DNA of 62,280 bases from Crenothrix polyspora (GTDB lineage Bacteria; Pseudomonadota; Gammaproteobacteria; Methylococcales; Methylomonadaceae), in contig NZ_FUKI01000105.1 in NCBI RefSeq assembly GCF_900163755.1, positions 1 to 62,280 of the forward strand, written 5' to 3'. The notes under the pieces are model-generated. The model had not been told where the DNA came from, did no database searches, and saw only the letters and a program-made list of their open reading frames with translations. Positions within the stretch are counted from its first letter, which is position 1; the number at the start of each line of letters is the position of its first letter. Made by a program: the position numbers and the translations under genes. This document shows, piece after piece, positions 37,902 through 45,062 of the stretch.

Positions 37902-40537
37902 TAGAACATATAGTTCCAGCTGGCCGATAGTGCGCCATCGCGCTCTACTTGGTAGCCATTAACATCATCCTCTACTGGTTGCAACCATTCAAAACTCAAG
38001 CGATTACCTTGTAAATCACCATTGGGTACTACTGCACTTAAGCCAAAACCGACATCCCAGAAGCGTCCGCCATAATTGCCGGTATAATCTTGAGAGCCGC
38101 CCCAAGGTCGCTCTTCCGCGCTATCACCAAAGTGCGCGTTATTAAATTCTCCTTTAACTTTGCCCTGTACCGTGTAAACACCGCGCACCGATGCCGATAG
38201 CCAAGGGGTTAGGTTATAACCACTCCAGGCCGTTGCCTGAAATATATCGCCAAAAGCAAAACCAGACGCATTCTTGCTTTCCAGACGTTTAGTACCGCTG
38301 GCTTGTGCGCCCCATGACCAGTTATTTAACGCGCCCGTGTAGGTGAGTGCGGGTTTAAAGTCCCAAGTACCGCTGCCTAGCTGCATACCGTAATGGATGA
38401 ACAAGCCCCCTAAACCGTGGGTATCGCGCAGTTTTATACCGACATCGCCGGTGGGCGCACTGATGCCTAAGCTGAGGTTAATCTGATGCCCTTGTTTGTT
38501 GAACAAGTTGCTAATCGCGTACAGGCCGGTATCACCGACCCCACCTGTGTTATGGCCTCCCGAATGGCTGTGGGCATTAGGATCTTCTGGTGCGCCGTTA
38601 AGTTCGCGGGTGCTCATGTTCATATCGACAAACTGCGGCATGAGCATTAAGGTAAGCCAATCGCTAGGTGCAAACATGAGGTCAAGCATGTGCATGTGCA
38701 TGGTCATATAACTTGGTGCGCTGCTACAAGTGTTATTGGCGCAGCCGTGCTGAATAATAGCCGAATCTTTAGCAATACTGTTACCGTGTAATATATTGCC
38801 TGATTGATCGCTGTACATATACCGATAGCCTACCATGACATCACCGGCGTTATGCAGGACATGATCAAACATAACCCCAGCGGGCGCTGCATGTTGGTGT
38901 GTCGTGTGTTGGTGGTGTTTTGCGTGATGATTTGATTCGCCGAGTGATGTGGCAAGGCTATCCAGATTCACTTTCATACCGGCATTGGCCATATAGTAAT
39001 TAAAGTCGGCATAAGCACCTTCACCGCCACCGTCTAATTTTAATGCACCGGCATGGCTATAATATTCAAAGCCGACTTCAAAATTAACCCCTTTAGCAAA
39101 TTGCTTGCTGAGTGTAACGCCACCGCTGAGTGCGCCATAACCGGATAAGCGTTGATCGCTGGAATAATTGCTGGGCAAGCTGCGTGGGTTTAACGCATTG
39201 TATTTTTTGGCGGTATCAAGGCCATCTGCGCCTAAAGCATGAGAGCCAGGTAAACCTTGTTTAGACAAAAATACCGGCTGGTAAAAATCCGCTGCACTTT
39301 GCGAGTAATAGCGGAATTTAGGGGTAATCGTCCAGCCGTCACCCAATGGTTGCCCCCAGGTTAGCTCAAAGGTATGGGCGTTAATACCCCAATCATCAGA
39401 GGAAAACCGGTAATCTACATGCAATGCTGCGTCCAGCGGTGCAATATGTTGCACGTAGCTTAAACTGGGTGTCCATTGATTGCGTTCGTTGGGGCGTTGC
39501 TCAAACAATGCCGCGTAATTACCATTAAGATTTTTATCAAGGCGATGCTGATTGTCTGAGTTAGGATCGACAAATATAAAAGTAACTGCCTTATAGGGGT
39601 TTTCCATAAAGCCGCTGCTGTAGGTATAGCCTAAGCCTATATTGATCAGTGCATGTTTATTGATAATTTGCGTTAAACCTACATGCGTCGCCCAATCTTC
39701 ACGGTCGCCGCTTAGTGTATGACCACCGTCGCTAGTGTTTTGAATTTGATCTTTAAAGGGGAAGGGTTTGTAATGGTAGTAATCATAAGCTGCGTGATCT
39801 AGCAGCGCTTGAGTATGGCTGTTGGTATAACTAACCCCAGCACTGACACTGGTGTGTTTTTTGTTAAAATCCCAGCGTCCGGCCAGATTGCCAAAGCGCG
39901 ACTCATAATCATTTTCGATAGAAATGCCGCCACCAATATCTAACGCTGCATTGTCAAAGTCGTAGCTGAGCTTAAAGTCACCTTGCTTACGTGTTTCTGG
40001 TGACGCATAGGATAGGGTGTGTGCCAAACGGGTATCTTTACCTATCACGTTAGCGCTGGGGTCACCTGGATTATCGGTTTTAAGTGGATTAAAATTTTTA
40101 TCAAAAACACCGGGTGTCGCCTGTATCAAAGGCGACGCGCCGGTATTAATAGTCTCGCCTTTCCATCGATTGCCATTTCGCGCGAGCGGTGCCGTGGTAA
40201 TGGGCGTTGCACCCGACCAGGTATCTTGGGTGTAATTAAACGCAAACCGAATGCGATCCGCCAACTTGATTTTGGCACTGCCTTGTAAGCTGTCTACTTC
40301 AATTGGGTTAAGTGTGCTTTTGGAATCAAATAACTGCCGCTTACCTTCCTGATAATGGCTGTATTGAAAGCTAACTTCTTCATCGGCGGCAAAAACAGGG
40401 GGTGCTATTAACCCAGGTAATGCTAAGGCGGCAGCGGTTAAAGCCTGTAACGATGCACTGGTTGATCTTACTGATTTTGTTTTTGTAATACTTAGCCTAG
40501 TAACAGCCACATCCACCGCCTTCCGCACTATTTCCAC
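37901..40537 (-). CDS. DUF3570 outer-membrane barrel with ApbE flavinylation motif, copy A
   Basis: An 878-residue paralog of copy B, collinear along its length. The frame begins at a GTG at 40537, but a GTG at 40510 with GGAAGG eight bases upstream is a likely true start; both overlap the end of the DUF4266 gene. The signal region is LTAAALALPGLIAPPVFA. D105-T111 is DTWSGAT. A His-rich stretch (NHHAKHHQHTTHQH) lies at about 530-550 and MTMHMHMLDLM at about 609-642. Cysteines occur in HGCANNTCSS. The C-terminus is LSASWNYMF. The role is inferred: flavin- and metal-carrying outer-membrane protein. Confidence 0.85.
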   Translation of the reverse strand: MEIVRKAVDVAVTRLSITKTKSVRSTSASLQALTAAALALPGLIAPPVFAADEEVSFQYSHYQEGKRQLFDSKSTLNPIEVDSLQGSAKIKLADRIRFAFNYTQDTWSGATPITTAPLARNGNRWKGETINTGASPLIQATPGVFDKNFNPLKTDNPGDPSANVIGKDTRLAHTLSYASPETRKQGDFKLSYDFDNAALDIGGGISIENDYESRFGNLAGRWDFNKKHTSVSAGVSYTNSHTQALLDHAAYDYYHYKPFPFKDQIQNTSDGGHTLSGDREDWATHVGLTQIINKHALINIGLGYTYSSGFMENPYKAVTFIFVDPNSDNQHRLDKNLNGNYAALFEQRPNERNQWTPSLSYVQHIAPLDAALHVDYRFSSDDWGINAHTFELTWGQPLGDGWTITPKFRYYSQSAADFYQPVFLSKQGLPGSHALGADGLDTAKKYNALNPRSLPSNYSSDQRLSGYGALSGGVTLSKQFAKGVNFEVGFEYYSHAGALKLDGGGEGAYADFNYYMANAGMKVNLDSLATSLGESNHHAKHHQHTTHQHAAPAGVMFDHVLHNAGDVMVGYRYMYSDQSGNILHGNSIAKDSAIIQHGCANNTCSSAPSYMTMHMHMLDLMFAPSDWLTLMLMPQFVDMNMSTRELNGAPEDPNAHSHSGGHNTGGVGDTGLYAISNLFNKQGHQINLSLGISAPTGDVGIKLRDTHGLGGLFIHYGMQLGSGTWDFKPALTYTGALNNWSWGAQASGTKRLESKNASGFAFGDIFQATAWSGYNLTPWLSASVRGVYTVQGKVKGEFNNAHFGDSAEERPWGGSQDYTGNYGGRFWDVGFGLSAVVPNGDLQGNRLSFEWLQPVEDDVNGYQVERDGALSASWNYMF
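40205..40225 (-). other. Predicted FMN-attachment site, DUF3570 copy A
   Basis: Codons for Asp-Thr-Trp-Ser-Gly-Ala-Thr; T111 would be flavinylated. The amino acids are identical in copy B while some third codon positions differ, consistent with selection on the protein motif. Confidence 0.75.
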
Positions 40538-40721
40538 CTGCCGCGCCTTCGCGGCTATTATAATTATGTTGACTCAAACTGCTGTGCAAAACGCTTGCAT
40601 CCAAGGCCATGTGTGGCTTGGCTAAGTTGCCGCGTTCCCAGGGTTGTACGCTGGTGCAGCCCAGTATACCAAAACAGCTAATACACAATAATAACACGGG
40701 CAGATGGTGTCTCATTTTCAT
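40497..40721 (-). CDS. DUF4266 small lipoprotein with C-terminal CGCY tail
   Basis: A 74-residue lipoprotein. The signal sequence MKMRHHLPVLLLCISCFGIL ends in the lipobox ILGC. The mature part begins CTSVQPWERGNLAKPHMALD, the DUF4266 signature, continues through LHSSLSQHNYNSREGAAGGN and ends SAEGGGCGCY. The C-terminal Cys-Gly-Cys could bind metal or form a redox disulfide. AAGGAAACCT precedes the ATG. It overlaps the following DUF3570 gene. A small partner of DUF3570 with no known biochemical role. Confidence 0.85.
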   Translation of the reverse strand: MKMRHHLPVLLLCISCFGILGCTSVQPWERGNLAKPHMALDASVLHSSLSQHNYNSREGAAGGNSAEGGGCGCY

Positions 40722-40768
40722 AGGTTTCCTTAGCGGTTAACGTTACGGAACAGCAGGTACTGGCTTTA

Positions 40769-41269
40769 TTACTCTGCTAATAATTGCGCGACTTTGTCTT
40801 CAAGGTCTTGGGTTTCACCGGCACGAAAGCCCAAATGTACGTAACGAATAATGCCTTTTTTATCAATTAGAAAAGTAGATGGCATAGCCTCAACGCCAAA
40901 GCCCGTTGCACACTGTTTGCTCGCATCTGCTGCTACGCTAAATTGTGCCGGATGGCTTTCGATAAAGGCTTTTGCGTCGTCGACATTTTCATCGACATTA
41001 ATGCCAATAATCTGCAAGCCCTTATCCTTATAAGTGTCATTTAATACATTTAGATACGGAAACGATTTAGCACACGATCCACACCAAGAAGCCCAAAAGT
41101 CTACATACACCACTTTACCTTTAAATTGCTGTAAGTCGTAAGTTTGGCCGCCGTTTAATGTGCTTAACACACACGCAGGTAATGGTTTATTGATGTCTTC
41201 GGCATACACTGTGAAGGCTGCTGTTAGCGTTAAAAAAATGCCAAATCTTGTTAATATCCGTGCAATCAT
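40769..41269 (-). CDS. TlpA-type thioredoxin-like exported protein
   Basis: A 166-residue periplasmic thioredoxin-fold protein. It has a signal peptide (LTRFGIFLTLTAAFTVYA) and the active site YVDFWASWCGSCAKSFPYLN, with a WCGSC motif. The cis-Pro segment reads GVEAMPSTFLIDKKGIIRYV. Such proteins reduce disulfides in partners such as cytochromes or copper proteins. Its place just before DUF4266 and DUF3570 suggests it keeps Cys residues of the cluster, for example the CGCY tail, reduced. Confidence 0.9.
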   Translation of the reverse strand: MIARILTRFGIFLTLTAAFTVYAEDINKPLPACVLSTLNGGQTYDLQQFKGKVVYVDFWASWCGSCAKSFPYLNVLNDTYKDKGLQIIGINVDENVDDAKAFIESHPAQFSVAADASKQCATGFGVEAMPSTFLIDKKGIIRYVHLGFRAGETQDLEDKVAQLLAE

Positions 41270-41417
41270 TACTTGCCTTCTTAGTGTTATGTCAATATTA
41301 CCAATGCCAAACGGGATTGGGGTAGCGATTTTGCACCATGATACCGATTAAATCACGCTAAACCAACCCACAACAACAGCGCTAAAACCGTGCTGTTGTT
41401 TTTATCATATCTAATGC

Positions 41418-41861
41418 TCAGTTATTTTGTAGCTGTGTAGGCTCAGGTTGTTCGGTATGTGCCCCTGTTAGGGTTTGGCAATGTACATCGAGTACGTAAT
41501 TAATAGCGCCAGCGCCACTTTTATCGACTAAAACGGTATAAACGCCATCGCCTGCAATGGTTTTTGCCAATGGGCTATAAGCGGCATTGCCACCGACAGC
41601 ATCTGTGCTGTGAGAGGCCACCTTGCCTTTAAAAGCTTGTACACTCACCAGCGGTGTTTTTTTTGCCGCTTTTACACGAGTGACCAGTTGCGCGGTTTTA
41701 CCCGCAGCATTGGGTTTGCAAGTAGTTTGAAAAGCATCAACTGCACCCGCAGCAGCACCAAGTGAATCAGGAATGGTATGTGCTAAAGCCATGTCAGCAT
41801 AATTTAGCGCTGCTAAAAGTGCAGCAGTGGTGATAGTGTTTTGTAAAGTTAACTTTTTCAT
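41418..41861 (-). CDS. Small secreted protein with predicted mature N-terminal His, copy 2
   Basis: A 147-residue protein. The signal peptide MKKLTLQNTITTAALLAALN continues to ADMALA, and cleavage would leave HTIPDSLG, so His would be residue 1. Two Cys (FQTTCKPN and VHCQT) could pair in a disulfide. Strands such as TPLVSVQAFKGKVAS and GVYTVLVDKSGAGAINYVLD suggest a beta sandwich. AAGGAGAAGCAAC lies before the ATG. It is a paralog of the next gene upstream. No named family is recognised. The N-terminal His recalls histidine-brace copper proteins, which is inference. Confidence 0.7.
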   Translation of the reverse strand: MKKLTLQNTITTAALLAALNYADMALAHTIPDSLGAAAGAVDAFQTTCKPNAAGKTAQLVTRVKAAKKTPLVSVQAFKGKVASHSTDAVGGNAAYSPLAKTIAGDGVYTVLVDKSGAGAINYVLDVHCQTLTGAHTEQPEPTQLQNN

Positions 41862-41954
41862 GTTGCTTCTCCTTACGTTAAAAAATCAGCATTCATACTA
41901 AAAATCCAGTGACAGCACCACAACAGTACTGTCACTGGTGTAATAAATTAAAGC

Positions 41955-42404
41955 TTATTGATTTTGCGTTTGCTTTGGTTCGGTTTGGCCGCTGTGCGTA
42001 GCTTTTGCGGTTTGACAATGAGTTTCGAGTACATAGTTCATCATACCTGCACCCGTTTTAGATACTGAAACGGTATAAGCGCCTTCGCCACCGGCTTTAA
42101 TAATGCCATCTGGGCTGTATACCGCATCACCGTTTATTTTATCGGTTGTGTTAGACGCTAACTTGCCTTTAATCACTTTAACACTGACTAAAGGGCCTTT
42201 TTTGGTAACACCTTTAACTTTAGTCAAAAATTTGCCTGTTGCACCAGCGGCATTTTTTGAGCATGTTGTTGTAAAGACATCAACTGCGCTCGCTTTTATG
42301 CCCAGTGAACCAGGAACAGTGTGCGCTGAAGCAAGGCCAGTAAAACTCATGGCTGCCAAAAGCGCTGTTGTGCTAATAATGCGCTGTAATACTAATTTTT
42401 TCAT
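41955..42404 (-). CDS. Small secreted protein with predicted mature N-terminal His, copy 1
   Basis: A 149-residue paralog of copy 2. The ATG at 42404 (MKKLVLQRIISTTALLAAMS) aligns with it, and the ATG four codons upstream is less likely. Cleavage after LASA gives mature HTVPGSLG. Conserved features are His1, FTTTCSKN, KKGPLVSVKVIKGKLASNTT, GEGAYTVSVSKTGAGMMNY and ETHCQT. It has no recognised family. Tandem duplication with copy 2 is clear from the leader, the ribosome binding site region and the C-terminal Gln-rich tails. Confidence 0.7.
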   Translation of the reverse strand: MKKLVLQRIISTTALLAAMSFTGLASAHTVPGSLGIKASAVDVFTTTCSKNAAGATGKFLTKVKGVTKKGPLVSVKVIKGKLASNTTDKINGDAVYSPDGIIKAGGEGAYTVSVSKTGAGMMNYVLETHCQTAKATHSGQTEPKQTQNQ

Positions 42405-42570
42405 GTTGTTTCTCATTACGTTAAAATTAACGCTAAATTAAAAAATACCCAGGTTTTTATCCTAAAGCCATCGGCATAAACAAACGAAAATTGTTATTTT
42501 CGTTTGTTTCTTTGATTTCCGTTATTCCAAAAAGCCAACGGAGAAGCTTTTATATTCGCTGGCTAAATGA

Positions 42571-43491
42571 TTACTGTGCTTTTTCCGTGCTTAGGGTTTC
42601 CAATTTTAATGCGGCTAAAGAACGCACGTTTTCATCTTTATCGTGCAGTGCCTGTTGTAATAAAGCGGTATTATTGCCTGCACTGTCCACCGCCATGATG
42701 CGTACTTCAACAGCGTCATCGTGCATAGCGGTTTGTAAAGCAGCTTCGGTGCCTTCTTCGTTGCGATGGGCAAAACTAGAGATGGCTTGTGCTCGCACAT
42801 CAGGATTGCTGTCAGATAACGCGGCTTCTAAGGTTGCTCTAATAGCAGGATCACCGGGTTTTTCGGCTAATAATCCCCCGATACCTTGGGCGCGTTCAGC
42901 AGGATCTTTCGATTGTGTCATTTTAAGCATGGCAGTGGTTTGTGCCGCCTCTTCAGCTTCTACATGGTTTTGTTGTTTGCGCAGCGCCTGTAATTGATCT
43001 TGTTGATTTAATACTGTTGTTTCGCAGTCTGCGGAGCTTACCGACGGCGAGATAGCCTCAAATTTTGCACCTAACACCCAAACTTCTTCCAGGGTGTTTT
43101 TAGGTGTATGCCACACCGTGTTATGTGGGTAACGGAAGATCAAGTCGGCTTTGTGGTTAAGTACACATTCCAAAATATGTCTTAAGGTTGCCCCTACGCA
43201 CGTTGCGGTAACACGGCCTTCGGGCAACACTGAATAATGAATGGGCACACCGGTGGTTTTGGTTATTTTATCAAGCACCTGTGCTAAAGGTGCTTGTCTG
43301 GCTTCTAATTGCAATGCTGTTGTTGTTTCTGTGGAGATGGTTAAGTTGACACTTGCATCACTAGCAAATACCACGCTAGATGTTATGTACAACACACACG
43401 CCAAACCCAGCTTAACTAACGTCTTAGTAGGTGGGCTGATTTTTGTCAATAAAGCAGGCTGATTATTTTTAAATAACATATTTTTTAACAA
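42571..43491 (-). CDS. Exported protein with STN-like and HEAT-repeat domains
   Basis: A 306-residue exported protein. After an N-terminal hydrophobic signal or anchor (LGLACVLYITSSVVFASDAS), residues about 50-115 resemble the secretin/TonB short N-terminal domain (LEARQAPLAQVLDKITKTTG, PIHYSVLPEGRVTATCVGAT). The C-terminal 110 residues form HEAT-like helical repeats (SNPDVRAQAISSFAHRNEEG, DAVEVRIMAVDSAGNNTALL, KDENVRSLAALKLETL). STN domains usually sense signals in TonB-dependent receptors; pairing with HEAT repeats suggests a scaffold. It starts the minus-strand cluster. Confidence 0.72.
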   Translation of the reverse strand: MLKNMLFKNNQPALLTKISPPTKTLVKLGLACVLYITSSVVFASDASVNLTISTETTTALQLEARQAPLAQVLDKITKTTGVPIHYSVLPEGRVTATCVGATLRHILECVLNHKADLIFRYPHNTVWHTPKNTLEEVWVLGAKFEAISPSVSSADCETTVLNQQDQLQALRKQQNHVEAEEAAQTTAMLKMTQSKDPAERAQGIGGLLAEKPGDPAIRATLEAALSDSNPDVRAQAISSFAHRNEEGTEAALQTAMHDDAVEVRIMAVDSAGNNTALLQQALHDKDENVRSLAALKLETLSTEKAQ

Positions 43492-43987
43492 GCATTAATT
43501 GTGCCATAATCGAAATAGAGTGATTTTATAAAAATATTTCATAAGTACTTAATATGTTGATATTTTTTCTTGAATGTTGTGAAGGCTTTTTGTGTCGGTA
43601 AAAGTGGTTTTATACATTTTATACTGTGATTTTAAGATAAAAAACCGTAAATCATCCGGTTGTTTACTGGATTTATGAAGAAATACGAAAAAATAGATTA
43701 TGTAACTAATTGAAATTATATATAAATATAAAAAACAGGTTATATGCCACATAAAAAATACGTTAAATAACATAGTTTAATAAAAATATTGCTACCTCTG
43801 AGTGCAATAACAAAATAGTTAAGGAACGCGCACGAAATAACTTGAGCAAGTTCATGCTTCGACAGGCTCAGCACGAACGGTGGTGGCGTTTAAGTTGTTC
43901 AAGTTATTTCATGCACGTTCCTAAACCTTGTTTGTTGAAACATTTTCTGAAATCATTCGCTTTTATGAACCTTACTTGGAAAATCTT
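43492..43987. other. A/T-rich intergenic region with a repeat element
   Basis: The left 300 bases are very A/T-rich and lie upstream of the divergent STN-HEAT cluster, so they probably contain its promoter. A 74-codon frame here has the composition of chance translation and is not called. The right part carries the repeat at 43821-43922. Confidence 0.4.
43821..43922. repeat. Inverted-repeat element with half of the TCGACAGGCTCAG core
   Basis: The terminal arms AGGAACGCGCACGAAATAAC (left, from 43822) and its near-complement ending at 43922 match at 22 of 24 positions. The inside holds only one arm of the core (CATGCTTCGACAGGCTCAG, then CACGAACGG). The element differs from the 129-bp family in its ends but shares core sequence. 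Confidence 0.7.
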
Positions 43988-44428
43988 ATGACCAAACCTG
44001 TCACACCCTTATTGGCCGCCGATACCATTATCGAATTAACCGATTATCCCAATCGCCCCATTGTGTTAATTGAGCGTGCCTACCCACCGTATGGCTGGGC
44101 TATTCCTGGTGGTTTTGTGGATGTGGGTGAACGCATTGAACACGCGGCGGTGCGCGAGGCGCAAGAAGAAGTCGGGCTAAAGGTTGCGCTAATGGCTTTG
44201 CTTGGGCTTTATTCAGACCCCAGTCGTGACGCGCGTGGCCATACTGTCACCGCAGTTTACGTGGCAGTAGCGTCAGGATCGCCTGTGGCTGCGGATGACG
44301 CAAAGAACTGTCAGATTTTTAATATTGATGCCTTGCCTGAGCAATTGGCATTTGATCACGCGCAAGTGTTAATGCACTACAAAGCTTTTCGAGCAACAGG
44401 TCAGGTTACACCGTTACCGATAATGTGA
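43988..44428 (+). CDS. Nudix hydrolase
   Basis: A pyrophosphohydrolase that splits nucleoside diphosphate-linked substrates. The ATG at 43988 (MTKPVTPLLAADTIIELTDY) is the sensible start; the longer frame begins at a TTG. The Nudix box GFVDVGERIEHAAVREAQEE, continuing VGL, has the full GX5EX7REUXEEXGU pattern. The protein is 146 residues. The N-terminus and the YPPYGWAIPGGFVDVG segment resemble ADP-ribose pyrophosphatase-type enzymes; the substrate is not certain. No operon partner. Confidence 0.93.
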   Translation: MTKPVTPLLAADTIIELTDYPNRPIVLIERAYPPYGWAIPGGFVDVGERIEHAAVREAQEEVGLKVALMALLGLYSDPSRDARGHTVTAVYVAVASGSPVAADDAKNCQIFNIDALPEQLAFDHAQVLMHYKAFRATGQVTPLPIM

Positions 44429-45062
44429 GTGTAAAACATCAGGTTAATACTGTGATAATCAATGGTTGTTGGATTTCTTTACACTGCAATCACTGGTATA
44501 GGGTGATTATTCGATAAAAATGTCAATATAAACAACGTTTATAACGTGTTTTTAAAGATACTCTGCTTTTTAAATACTATAGATCTGTAGATGAATAACT
44601 TTCGTTTTTAAATTAAAAAACAATTTAAAATCAATGTATTGATTTCTATTTAGATAAAATTATTTATTTGGATGTCTGTATGTGTCAAAAAAACTAACAG
44701 CTTTGCTATGTTGCAGGCAATATTTCTGAATAATTTTTTTATAAATCATTAATTAATAACGTCATATTTTTTAGGCATACCTATTGCTAACAGCTTTCTT
44801 AAGTGTCTTAAGCTGATTTTTGAAAAATATACCCTGGTCTCGCTGTAGATTAGAAACGCGAAGTTTTCGCGTTTTAGGGTAGGTTGTTCGTCGAAAATAT
44901 TCTGGGGGCACTGGCAATATAATAAAGCCAGCTCACAGTTAAACAGGGCAAAAATACAACTAAGTCACCCAGCGGCAAGTCGCTCAGGTATTTTCATTAC
45001 TGTATTTTGTCTCGTTTAAGCCAGAAGCCGGTAAGTCTAACTAACCGTGACGAGAAAGAGTT
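44429..45062. other. Intergenic region with structured leader before the kinase-fold gene
   Basis: No gene is visible. The left half is A/T-rich. A hairpin with arms AAACGCGAA/TTCGCGTTT lies near 44854-44873. Then arms AAAATAC/GTATTTT (44951-44957 and 44988-44994) enclose AGCG/CGCT (44971-44974 and 44981-44984). These look like a folded 5' leader ahead of the gene at 45063. No known riboswitch consensus is met. Confidence 0.4.

Noticed and set aside
43549-43773. 74-codon minus-strand frame rich in Ile, Phe and Tyr
   Set aside because: Composition reflects the A/T-rich DNA; no ribosome binding site, no domain and no signal pattern beyond chance hydrophobicity.
44940-45062. Cobalamin or cyclic-di-GMP riboswitch before the kinase-fold gene
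   Set aside because: AAGCCAGAAG and ACAGGGCAAA look faintly similar to conserved boxes, but the B12 box GCCACTG and the GEMM core are missing.
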